The position numbers and the translations under genes were made by a program. The notes beneath the pieces were generated by a model. It saw only the letters and a list, made by a program, of their open reading frames with translations. It was not told where the DNA came from and did not search any database. Shown here in pieces: positions 1 to 7,595 of a DNA stretch of 23,186 nt. Origin of the DNA: CAZDQL01 sp964507325 (GTDB lineage: Bacteria > Planctomycetota > UBA1135 > GCA-002686595). Numbering within the stretch: the stretch's first letter is position 1; the number at the start of each line of letters is the position of its first letter. The stretch covers positions 1 to 23,186 of the forward strand of contig CAZDQL010000103.1 in assembly GCA_964507325.1 (NCBI GenBank). The letters run 5' to 3'.

Positions 1-56
1 CGAGCGAGCCCCCTCACCCTTCCCGCCTCCCCCCCCATCCGCTACAACCACCCGCG
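1..56. other. Left edge, no gene identified
   Basis: Cytosine-rich sequence upstream of the methyltransferase ATG. It could be the tail of an upstream gene or a leader. I see no promoter or Shine-Dalgarno site. Confidence 0.4.
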
Positions 57-830
57 ATGATCACCTGGTCCTCGGGCATCAAGGGCGGCATCCGCTGGCT
101 CACGCGCCGCATCGGCTGGGAGCTGGTCCGCTACCGCGGCGACGGGCTCCCCCCCGACTTCGAGCCGCTGCACCGCGAGATCGTCAAGGCGGTGCGCCCC
201 TACACCCTCACCTCCCCCGAGCGCCTCTTCGGGTTGATCGAGGGGGTGCGCTACGTCGCGCGCCACGACGTCCCCGGCGCCTTCGCGGAGTGCGGCGTCT
301 ACAAGGGGGGCTCGATGATGGCCGTGGCCCTCACCCTGCTCGAGGTGGGAGTGCGCGACCGCGACCTCTACCTCTACGACACCTACGAGGGGATGCCCGC
401 CCCCACCGAGGAGGACGTCGACCACCGCGGGATCGACGCCCGCGAGCACTTCGAACGCACCCGCACCAGCGACAGGAGCTCCGACTGGCTGGCGTGCTCC
501 ATCGAGCGCGTGCGCGAGGCGGTGCTCTCCACCGGCTACCCCGCCGAGCGCATCCACCTGGTCAAGGGCGTGGTGCAGGAGACGCTCCCCGACCAAGCCC
601 CCGAGCAGATCGCCCTCCTGCGTCTCGACACCGACTGGTACGCCTCCACCCGCCACGAGCTGGAGACCCTCTACCCCAGGCTCGCCCCCCGCGGCGTCCT
701 GATCGTCGACGACTACGGCCACTTCCAGGGGGCCCGCAAGGCGGTCGACGAGTACTTCGAGGGGGCCGGGATCCCCGTGCTGCTCGGGCGGCTCGACTAC
801 ACCGGGCGCATGCTGGTCAAGGAGGGTTAG
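57..830 (+). CDS. TylF/MycF-family O-methyltransferase
   Basis: The 257-residue product matches the TylF/MycF (macrocin O-methyltransferase) family, SAM- and metal-dependent enzymes that methylate hydroxyls of sugars or other natural-product intermediates in the cytoplasm. Visible signatures are the SAM-binding loop AECGVYKGGS (residues 77-86), YLYDTYEGMP (about 105-114), the metal-binding LRLDTDWYAS (about 188-197, D191/D193) and VLIVDDYGHF (about 214-223, D218/D219). The length is normal for the family. The ATG at 57 is chosen because the conserved domain begins well inside it. The frame stays open to the window edge, so an upstream start cannot be excluded. The stop lies 7 nt before the PPTase start, so the two are probably cotranscribed. 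The substrate is unknown. Lying beside a PPTase and oleBCD, it may tailor a polyketide or lipid product, which is inference. Confidence 0.9.
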   Translation: MITWSSGIKGGIRWLTRRIGWELVRYRGDGLPPDFEPLHREIVKAVRPYTLTSPERLFGLIEGVRYVARHDVPGAFAECGVYKGGSMMAVALTLLEVGVRDRDLYLYDTYEGMPAPTEEDVDHRGIDAREHFERTRTSDRSSDWLACSIERVREAVLSTGYPAERIHLVKGVVQETLPDQAPEQIALLRLDTDWYASTRHELETLYPRLAPRGVLIVDDYGHFQGARKAVDEYFEGAGIPVLLGRLDYTGRMLVKEG

Positions 831-837
831 CCCGTCG

Positions 838-1413
838 ATGCGGCCCCTCCTGCAGGTCGTCCTGCGCGCCACCCCCGACCAGACCCCGGACCACCCCGGC
901 CGCGAACGCGTCGCGTCCCAGTCGGCCGCGGCCCGCCTGGCCCTGGCGGATGCGGCGCGTCTGGCCGGCTGTCCCCTGGAGACCTTCCCCCAGGACGACT
1001 CCGGAGTGCCGCTCCCCCGCGACGGCTGGCACTGGTCGATCAGCCACGACGCCACCTACGTCGCCAGCGTGGTGCACCGCGCCCCGGTCGGGGTCGACCT
1101 GCAGCGGGTGGAGGAGCGCCGCGCGGCGCTCACCGAGAGGGTCGCGAACGAGGCGGAGCGCGCGCTCCTCGCGCCCTTCGACGCGCTGGCCTTCGCGCGC
1201 CTCTGGACCGCCAAGGAAGCGGTGCTGAAGGCGGCCGGGGTCGGGCTGACGGAGCTCTCCCAATGCCGTCTCGTCGCAGTCGGTCCGGGGGAGGAGCTCT
1301 GGCTCGCCCACCGCGACCCGCGCCAGCGCGTCGTCACCACCCGCATCGCCGATCACGTGGCGAGCGTCCACGCTCCCGGAACCGACTGGGACGTCCTCTG
1401 GCATCGCCCCTGA
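838..1413 (+). CDS. Sfp-type 4'-phosphopantetheinyl transferase
   Basis: The 191-residue product should transfer 4'-phosphopantetheine from CoA to a serine of acyl or peptidyl carrier proteins. The family motifs are in order: WSISHD (66-71), GVDLQRVE (85-92) and LWTAKEAVLKAAGVGL (about 122-137, with E127 and K131 in the WxxKEAxxK signature). The usual second metal ligand of the GxDxE motif is Gln here (GVDLQ), a modest deviation. The protein is slightly short for an Sfp type, with an abbreviated N-terminal half. It sits between the methyltransferase and oleB. OleBCD themselves need no PPTase, so its presence suggests carrier-protein-dependent synthesis (PKS, FAS or PUFA synthase) encoded nearby. 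No carrier protein is visible in the window. Confidence 0.9.
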   Translation: MRPLLQVVLRATPDQTPDHPGRERVASQSAAARLALADAARLAGCPLETFPQDDSGVPLPRDGWHWSISHDATYVASVVHRAPVGVDLQRVEERRAALTERVANEAERALLAPFDALAFARLWTAKEAVLKAAGVGLTELSQCRLVAVGPGEELWLAHRDPRQRVVTTRIADHVASVHAPGTDWDVLWHRP

Positions 1414-1445
1414 CCTCGGGGGGTGCGCGCAGCTATCCTGATGCC

Positions 1446-2366
1446 TTGCCGCCCCTGGATCCCCGCGCCCAAGCCGCCGCCCTCGTCGCGCCCTTCCGCG
1501 ACCTCTACCCCTTCGAGCACCACTTCCTCGAGACCGGGGCGGGGAGGCTGCACTACGTCGACGAGGGGCAGCGCGACGCCCCGCCCCTGCTCTGCGTGCA
1601 CGGCAACCCGAGCTGGTCGATCCTCTTCCGCCACCTGATCACCGGCCTCTCCGACTCGCTGCGCTGCGTGGCGATCGACCACCTCGGCTGTGGGCTCTCC
1701 GACCAACCGGACGGGGAGCGCTTCGGCTACCGGCTCGCCGACCACGCCCGCAACCTGGAGCGACTGGTGCTCGAGCTGGACCTCGAGCGCATCACGTTGG
1801 TGGTGCACGACTGGGGAGGGCCGATCGGCTGGAGCTTCGCCGCGCGCCACCCCGGACGGATCGCGCGCCTGGTCGTCACCAACACCAGCCTCTTCCCCGC
1901 CCAGCGCATCCCCGCGCGCATCGCCCTCTGCCGGGTGCCGCTCCTCGGCCCCTTGCTGGTGGGCGCCTGCAACGGCTTCGCCCGGGCGGCGACGCGCATG
2001 GCGGTGGCGCGTCCGATGGGCGCGCAGCTGCGACGCGCCTACGTGGCCCCCTACGCCCGCCCCCGCTCCCCCCGCGCCACCCTGCGCTTCGTGCAGGACA
2101 TCCCCATGGACCCCGCCCACCCCAGTCGCGCCGACCTGGAGGCGGTGGCCGCCGCCCTGCCGCGCTTCGGGGACCGGCCGGCCCTGATCCTGTGGGGCGA
2201 GCGGGACTGGTGCTTCACGCCGGCGTTCCGCGAGGAGCTCGCCCGGCGTCTGCCCCAGGCCGAGGTGCACGTCCTGGAGGAGGCCTCCCACTACCTCTTC
2301 GAGGACGCCCCCCAGAAGTGCCTCTCCGCCGTCAGCGACTTCCTCCAGCGCAACCCCCTCCCGTGA
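1446..2366 (+). CDS. oleB: OleB-like alpha/beta hydrolase (beta-lactone decarboxylase)
   Basis: This 306-residue alpha/beta hydrolase of the haloalkane-dehalogenase-like group is called OleB, which decarboxylates beta-lactones to olefins, because of its sequence and its oleC/oleD neighbours. The catalytic set is visible: HGNPSW oxyanion region (52-57), aspartate nucleophile D122 in VVHDWGGPIG, acid D254 in WGERDW, and H282 in SHYLFED. The start is the TTG at 1446. It is the only in-frame start between the PPTase stop and the conserved YPFEHHFLE region, and longer versions would overlap the PPTase by about 150 nt. I see no clear Shine-Dalgarno sequence. Its TGA overlaps the GTG of oleC as GTGA. 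A true dehalogenase or epoxide hydrolase is the main alternative and is unlikely in this context. Confidence 0.87.
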   Translation: MPPLDPRAQAAALVAPFRDLYPFEHHFLETGAGRLHYVDEGQRDAPPLLCVHGNPSWSILFRHLITGLSDSLRCVAIDHLGCGLSDQPDGERFGYRLADHARNLERLVLELDLERITLVVHDWGGPIGWSFAARHPGRIARLVVTNTSLFPAQRIPARIALCRVPLLGPLLVGACNGFARAATRMAVARPMGAQLRRAYVAPYARPRSPRATLRFVQDIPMDPAHPSRADLEAVAAALPRFGDRPALILWGERDWCFTPAFREELARRLPQAEVHVLEEASHYLFEDAPQKCLSAVSDFLQRNPLP

Positions 2367-4006
2367 GCGATCCCGAGTACTCCAACATCGCCCGACTCCT
2401 CGCCCGACACGCCGCCGAGCGGCCGGGGCAGGACGCGGTGATCGTGGCCGCCACGGGCCAGAGGGTCGACTACGCCACCCTCGAGGCGCGCTCCAACGCC
2501 ATCGCCCACGGCTTGGTCTCCGCCGGCCTCCAGCGCGGGGACCGGGTCTGCCTCTTCGTCCCCCCGAGCGTCGAGCTGGTCGCCGTGGCCTACGCCCTCT
2601 TGAAGCTGGGAGCGGTCCTGGTGCTGGCGGACCCGGGGATGGGGCGCAAGCGACTGCTCGCCTGCCTCGAGCGCACGGCTCCGCGCGGCTTCATCGGCGT
2701 CCCCCGCGCCCACGCGGCGCGCAAGCTCTTCCCGCGCGCCTTCGCCAGCGTCGAGGTGGCGGTGACGGTCGGACGCCGCCTCTTCTGGGGGGGGCCGACC
2801 CTGCGACGGATCGAGGAGGGCCAGCCCACGACCTTCGAGCCCGCCCGCACCGCCGCCGACGAGACGGCGGCGATCCTCTTCACCTCCGGCAGCACCGGGC
2901 CCCCCAAGGGCGTGGTCCACACCCACGGCGCCTTCGTGGCCCAGGTGGCGGCCCTGGGGGAGCTCTACCACTTCGAGCCGGGGGAGGTGGACCTCTGCGG
3001 CTTCCCCCCCTTCGCCCTCTTCGACGCCGCCTTCGGGATGACGAGCGTCTTCCCCGACCTCGACCCCTCCCGCCCCGCCGCCTGCGATCCGGCGCGCGTC
3101 TTCCAGGCGGCCAGCGACCACGGCGCCACGACCGCCTTCGGCTCCCCCACCATCTGGCGACGCGTCGCCCCCTGGTGCATCGAGAACGGCCAGCGCCTGC
3201 CGCGCCTGCGTCGCGTCCTGACCGCGGGCGCCCCGGTACCGGTGGACCTGATCCGGGAGGTGCACCGCCTGCTGCCCCTCGAAGCGGACGTCCATACCCC
3301 CTACGGCGCCACCGAGTCCCTGCCGGTGGCTTCGATCGCCGGACGTGACGTGGTCCCGGCGCTGGAGGAGCGCACGGTCGGCGGCGAGGGCACCTGCGTC
3401 GGAGAGCCCGCTCCGGGGATCGAGCTGCGCCTGATCCGCATCGACGACGGACCGATCGCGCAGTGGTCCGACGACCTCCAGGTCGCCCCCGGAGAGGCGG
3501 GAGAGGTCTGCGTGCGCGGAGCGGTGGTCAGCCCCGAGTACGCCGAGGAACCGGACCAGACGCGCCTGGCGAAGATCCGCGACGCGGACGGCACCTTCTG
3601 GCACCGCATGGGGGACGTGGGGCGCCTCGACGAAGAGGGCCGTCTCTGGTTCCTGGGGCGCAAGAGCCACCGCCTCACGACCCTGGCGGGCCCGCGCATG
3701 CCGGTCCCGGTGGAGAACGTCTTCAACCAGCACGATCGGGTACACCGCACCGCCCTGGTGGGCGCCGGCGTGCCGGGGCGCGAGGTGCCGGTGCTCGTCG
3801 TCGAGCCGCTGCCCGGCGAGCTCCCCCGCGGCGAGACGATGACGGAGGGGTTCGCCATGCAGCTGCGCGCCATCGGCGGCAAGTGCGAGGCGAGCGCCGA
3901 CGTGGAGCTCTTCCTCTTCCACCCCGGCTTTCCCGTGGACGTGCGCCACAACGCCAAGATCCACCGCGAGGAGCTCAAGGTCTGGGCCAGGAGCAAGCTC
4001 CCGTGA
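2363..4006 (+). CDS. oleC: OleC, acyl-adenylating beta-lactone synthetase
   Basis: This 547-residue member of the ANL (AMP-binding) superfamily corresponds to OleC, which adenylates a 2-alkyl-3-hydroxyacid and closes it to a cis-beta-lactone. Visible motifs are the P-loop FTSGSTGPPKG (173-183), YGATES (314-319), the MGDVGRLDEEG region (about 416-426, D418), the hinge LGRKSH (431-436) and a C-terminal NAKIHREE with the expected catalytic lysine near residue 532. The length is typical of OleC. The GTG start at 2363 overlaps the oleB stop by 4 nt, and MSDPEYSNIA is a sensible N-terminus. Longer in-frame versions would run far into oleB. A generic fatty-acyl-CoA ligase is the alternative, but lying directly between oleB and oleD favours OleC. 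Confidence 0.9.
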   Translation: MSDPEYSNIARLLARHAAERPGQDAVIVAATGQRVDYATLEARSNAIAHGLVSAGLQRGDRVCLFVPPSVELVAVAYALLKLGAVLVLADPGMGRKRLLACLERTAPRGFIGVPRAHAARKLFPRAFASVEVAVTVGRRLFWGGPTLRRIEEGQPTTFEPARTAADETAAILFTSGSTGPPKGVVHTHGAFVAQVAALGELYHFEPGEVDLCGFPPFALFDAAFGMTSVFPDLDPSRPAACDPARVFQAASDHGATTAFGSPTIWRRVAPWCIENGQRLPRLRRVLTAGAPVPVDLIREVHRLLPLEADVHTPYGATESLPVASIAGRDVVPALEERTVGGEGTCVGEPAPGIELRLIRIDDGPIAQWSDDLQVAPGEAGEVCVRGAVVSPEYAEEPDQTRLAKIRDADGTFWHRMGDVGRLDEEGRLWFLGRKSHRLTTLAGPRMPVPVENVFNQHDRVHRTALVGAGVPGREVPVLVVEPLPGELPRGETMTEGFAMQLRAIGGKCEASADVELFLFHPGFPVDVRHNAKIHREELKVWARSKLP

Positions 4007-4986
4007 GGGCGCTCGTCACGGGGGGGGGCGGGTTCCTGGGGCGGCGCATCGTCGAGCTCCTGCTCGAGCGCGGCGACGAGGTGACCTCGGTCTCCCGCGG
4101 GCGCTACCCGCAGCTCGAAGCGCTCGGCGCAGGCTGCCTGCAGGCGGACCTCGCCGACCGCCGCGCGACGCTGGACGCGATCCAGGGTGCCGAAGTCGTC
4201 TTCCACGTGGCCGCCAAGGCGGGGGTGTGGGGACCGCGGCGGGAGTACGAGCGCACCAACGTGCTCGCCACCCGCCACGTGATCGAGGCCTGTCGCGCGG
4301 CGGGAGTGGGGCGGCTCGTCTTCACCTCCTCCCCCAGCGTGTGCTTCGACGGTCGCGACCACCTGCGTGCGGGGAACGACCTCCCCTACGCCGAGCACTA
4401 CCTGGCCCACTACCCGCGCACAAAGGCGGAGGCGGAGCGGGCGGTGCTCGCGGCCAACGGAGGCGAGCTGGCGACGGTGGCCCTGCGCCCGCACCTGATC
4501 TTCGGGCCGCGGGATCCGCACCTCTTGCCGCGGCTGGTCGCCCGGGCGGAGCGGGGCCGTTTGGCGGTGGTGGGTTCGGGGGAGAACGAGGTCAGCGTGA
4601 CCTACGTCGACAACGCCGCCTGGGCCCACCTCGACGCGGCGCAGGCGCTGGCACCGGGGGCGGCCTGCGCGGGGCGCGCCTACTTCGTGGCGGGGGCGGA
4701 GCCGGTGCGGCTCTGGGACTGGATCGCCGACCTCCTGCAGCGCCTCGACAAGCCCGCGGTGCGCCGGCGCGTGCCCTCGACGGTCGCGCGGGCGGCGGGG
4801 GCGGTCTGCGAGCTCCTGTGGCGCGTAGCGCGCCTGCGAGGGGAGCCGCCGATGACGCGCTTCCTCGCCCTGCAACTCGCGCGCTCCCACTCCTACGACC
4901 TGGGTCCGATCGAGCGCGACCTGGGCTACCGCGAGCGGGTCGGCATGCCGGAGGCGCTGGAGCGTACGCTCGCGGCCTGGTCCTGA
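4003..4986 (+). CDS. oleD: OleD, NAD(P)H-dependent 2-alkyl-3-ketoacid reductase
   Basis: This 327-residue extended short-chain dehydrogenase/epimerase corresponds to OleD, which reduces the 2-alkyl-3-ketoacid made by OleA to the hydroxyacid used by OleC. It shows the Rossmann motif TGGGGFLG (6-13), the FTSSPSV stretch carrying the catalytic serine (about 107-113), and the YPRTK active-site motif (Y137/K141). These features are shared with 3-beta-hydroxysteroid dehydrogenase-like enzymes. The start is the GTG at 4003, overlapping the oleC stop as GTGA, which implies translational coupling. The gene ends only 6 nt before the convergent glycosylase gene, so the operon ends here with no room for a separate terminator. 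Confidence 0.9.
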   Translation: MRALVTGGGGFLGRRIVELLLERGDEVTSVSRGRYPQLEALGAGCLQADLADRRATLDAIQGAEVVFHVAAKAGVWGPRREYERTNVLATRHVIEACRAAGVGRLVFTSSPSVCFDGRDHLRAGNDLPYAEHYLAHYPRTKAEAERAVLAANGGELATVALRPHLIFGPRDPHLLPRLVARAERGRLAVVGSGENEVSVTYVDNAAWAHLDAAQALAPGAACAGRAYFVAGAEPVRLWDWIADLLQRLDKPAVRRRVPSTVARAAGAVCELLWRVARLRGEPPMTRFLALQLARSHSYDLGPIERDLGYRERVGMPEALERTLAAWS

Positions 4987-4992
4987 TCGCGG

Positions 4993-5604
4993 TCAGGCGA
5001 GCCGCCAGAGGACCCAGCTCGCCACGCTGCACAGGGGGTGCCACGGTGCGGCGCGCGCCTCCACCTCGGCGGGACCCGGGCGCTCGTCGAGACCGTCGAG
5101 CACGCGCAGCCCCTCCTGCACGCCGAGATCGGTGGCGGGCAGGACGTCCAGCCGACCGAGGCGGAAGAGCAGGAACATCTGGGCGCTCCACACGCCGATC
5201 CCGCGCACCTGGATCAGGCGCTCGACGACGTCGTCGTCGGTCAAGCGACCGATCGAGCGCAGGCGCAGGGTGCCGTCGAGGGCCTTGGTGGCGAGGTCGC
5301 GCAGGGCGAGGGTCTTGGCCTGGCTGACCCCCGCGCCGCGCAGGTCGCCCTCGGGGAGCGCGAGCAGCTCGTCGGGGCGGGGGAAGCGCGACCCCGCACT
5401 CAGGCGCTTCACCCGTCCGTGGATCGTGGCCGCCGCCTTGCCCGCCAACTGCTGGTAGACGATCGCCCGCGCCAAGGCGTGGAAGTGGGAGTCGTGGGCG
5501 GCCCCCGCGGGGAAGCCGGGGAAGGGGGGCACGCGACGCATCGCGCGGCCGAGAACGGGTTCCCGACGCGCCAGGGCGCGCAGCTCGGCGGAGGTGGGAT
5601 TCAC
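4993..5604 (-). CDS. DNA-3-methyladenine glycosylase (AlkA-like, HhH-GPD)
   Basis: This 203-residue HhH-GPD protein should excise alkylated bases from DNA in base-excision repair. It has the SxFHALARAIVYQQLAGKAA-type helix of this family (about 40-58), the helix-hairpin-helix LIQVRGIGVWSAQ (130-142) and the catalytic aspartate in LPATDLGV (D159). No Cys cluster is visible, so an iron-sulfur Nth/MutY type is unlikely. It lacks the N-terminal domain of E. coli AlkA, like the shorter bacterial forms. The start is a GTG whose GTGA overlaps the stop of the M1-homologue gene, so it is translated as the third gene of the minus-strand trio. That link to two secreted proteins probably reflects operon packing rather than shared function. 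Confidence 0.9.
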   Translation of the reverse strand: MNPTSAELRALARREPVLGRAMRRVPPFPGFPAGAAHDSHFHALARAIVYQQLAGKAAATIHGRVKRLSAGSRFPRPDELLALPEGDLRGAGVSQAKTLALRDLATKALDGTLRLRSIGRLTDDDVVERLIQVRGIGVWSAQMFLLFRLGRLDVLPATDLGVQEGLRVLDGLDERPGPAEVEARAAPWHPLCSVASWVLWRLA

Positions 5605-7595
5605 TCCTGCCCCTCGCGAGGCAAGCCGAGCAGACGCCGGATCTGGGCGCGCGTGCTCGGGGAGGGCTCCACCTCGAGGCGTCGCTGGAGGAGCTTGCGC
5701 GCGCGGCGCTCATCGCAGTCGAGGAACCCCGCCGCGCGCTGGCGCAGGAGCGGCTCGGGGCTCTCGGCGTCCAACCGCAAGAGGGCCAGGAGCGCGGCGT
5801 CGGACTCTCCGGCCGCCTCCCACACCGCCTCCAGCGCGCGCCACTGGCAGGCGGGTCGCTCCACCAGCGCCACCTGGTGCAGCCACATCTCCAGCGGCTT
5901 GTCGATGACGAGCTCCCCCAGGACCTGGGCCTCGGCGTCGAAGACCACGTCGACCAGCTCACCGGCGAGGGGCAAGGGGAGGATCTGCAAGCGGGCGTCG
6001 ATACGCACCCACTCGCGCTGGACCTCTCCGTCGGCGTAGTGCAGATCGACCGCCAGGCGGAGATCGAAGAGGGGCACCAGGGCGTCGAACTCCTGGACCT
6101 GTTCCACGATCAACCCGAGGAAGGGGCCGCTGGAGAAGCCGTCGACGCGGTCGAAACCCACCTCGAGGACGGGGTGACCTCCTCCGTAGACCCACTGCTC
6201 GAGGAAGCCCTCCACGTTGCGCCCGGTGGTGTCGAAGACCACCCGGGCGAAGTCCTCGGTGGTCACCAAGTCGTCGGCGTGACGCGTCAGGTAGGCGCGG
6301 ACCGCGGCCCAGAAGGCCTCCTCCCCCAGCTCCCGCTCGAGCATGTGGAGGACCCAGGGACCCTTGTCGTGGACGTGGTTGGCGCGCACGGGGCTGGCCC
6401 CTTGGCTGCGCCAGTCGAGGGCCAGCGGGGCGCGAGTGCCGGCGTCGCGGCGCAAGTACTCCTCGCGCAGGTGCTCGAGGCGCAGGCGGAAGTGCCCCTC
6501 GCCCTGGCACTCGCGCTCCCAGCGGATCGCAAGGTAGCTGGCCCAGGCCTCATTCAGCCAGAAGTGGCTCCATCCCAACCCCGCGACCAAGCCCCCGAAC
6601 CAGTTGTGGGCCAGCCCGTGGGCCAGGCGGTGGCGCGGACCGCCGTCGAGGGCGAGATTCCCCGGATCGCCCGCCAGGAGCTCGTTGGGGAGCAGCGTGA
6701 GGGTGACGCTCCCCCCCCCAGGCCAGGAAGGGTCCTGCACCACAGCCTGGTCGTACTTGGCGTAGGGGTAGGGTCGGCCCAGGAGCTCGGAGAAGAAGGC
6801 CAGCATGGCGGGGGTCTCGCCGCAGAGCGCGCGGGCGCGCTCCTCCCCGGTCCCGGGGGGGACGTGGTAGTGCAGCGGCAGGTCTCCCGCCCGATCCTCG
6901 TAGGTCTCGAAGCGACCCGCCGCGGCCCCCACCAGGTGGGTGGGGATCGACGAGCCCATGCGCCAGTGGAAGGTGCGCTCCCCCGCGCCCTCCTCGCGGA
7001 CTCCCACCAGCTCGCCGTTGGAGACGACCCACATGTCGTGACCCACCCGGAAGCGACCGTCGAAGGTGGTGCGGTCGCTGGGGTAGTCCCAGGCGGGGAA
7101 CCAGTGGCGGTTCTCCTCGAAGCGGCCCAGGGTCCAGAGCTCGGGAGCGAAGCCCGCCTGGCCGCGTCCCCCCGTGAAGAAGAGGCCGGCGGCGGGGCGG
7201 GCGGCGTAGGTGACGCGCAGGCGCTCCTCCTCGCCCGAGACCAGCGCTTCGGCCAGGTGGATGGTGAGGTGGGGATCCGCGAGCTCGAAGTCGAGCTTGC
7301 GGCCGCGAGAGTCCTCCACCTCGTGCACGTCGAGCTCGACGGCGTGCAGGGTCACCGAGCGACAGCCGCCGGCGAGGGCGCGCACCCAGCTCGTGGCGGA
7401 GCCGTAGACGCGCCCCGCGTCGTAGTCGAGGGCGACGTCCAGGCTGAGGTGCAGGAGATCGCAGTCCCGCTCCCAGCCGTTCGCCTGCAGGGTGTCGGCC
7501 CTGAGCGGCCACTGGGGCGGGAGCGCGCCGCGCGGCGCGGACGCGCACCCGCACGCCAGGGCGAGCAGCGCGACGACGGAGGAGTGCCGCCGCAT
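5601..7595 (-). CDS. Secreted M1-family peptidase homologue, probable pseudopeptidase
   Basis: The 664-residue product has the overall M1 aminopeptidase plan: N-terminal beta-saddle domain (about 35-225), thermolysin-like domain (about 230-460) and a C-terminal extension with a helical tail. The N-terminus MRRHSSVVALLALACGC is a signal peptide with a plausible though non-ideal lipobox. The zinc-site spacing is exact (H326, H330 and E349, eighteen residues after the second His), but HExxH reads HGLAH, so the catalytic Glu is Gly327. The GxMEN exopeptidase loop is missing (GGGS at 293-296), and the catalytic Tyr of the YxKG motif is His409 (HDKG). It may bind zinc but should not hydrolyse peptides. 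Its ATG overlaps the upstream stop by one base (TGATG), so it is coupled to the toroid gene. Confidence 0.88.
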   Translation of the reverse strand: MRRHSSVVALLALACGCASAPRGALPPQWPLRADTLQANGWERDCDLLHLSLDVALDYDAGRVYGSATSWVRALAGGCRSVTLHAVELDVHEVEDSRGRKLDFELADPHLTIHLAEALVSGEEERLRVTYAARPAAGLFFTGGRGQAGFAPELWTLGRFEENRHWFPAWDYPSDRTTFDGRFRVGHDMWVVSNGELVGVREEGAGERTFHWRMGSSIPTHLVGAAAGRFETYEDRAGDLPLHYHVPPGTGEERARALCGETPAMLAFFSELLGRPYPYAKYDQAVVQDPSWPGGGSVTLTLLPNELLAGDPGNLALDGGPRHRLAHGLAHNWFGGLVAGLGWSHFWLNEAWASYLAIRWERECQGEGHFRLRLEHLREEYLRRDAGTRAPLALDWRSQGASPVRANHVHDKGPWVLHMLERELGEEAFWAAVRAYLTRHADDLVTTEDFARVVFDTTGRNVEGFLEQWVYGGGHPVLEVGFDRVDGFSSGPFLGLIVEQVQEFDALVPLFDLRLAVDLHYADGEVQREWVRIDARLQILPLPLAGELVDVVFDAEAQVLGELVIDKPLEMWLHQVALVERPACQWRALEAVWEAAGESDAALLALLRLDAESPEPLLRQRAAGFLDCDERRARKLLQRRLEVEPSPSTRAQIRRLLGLPREGQE

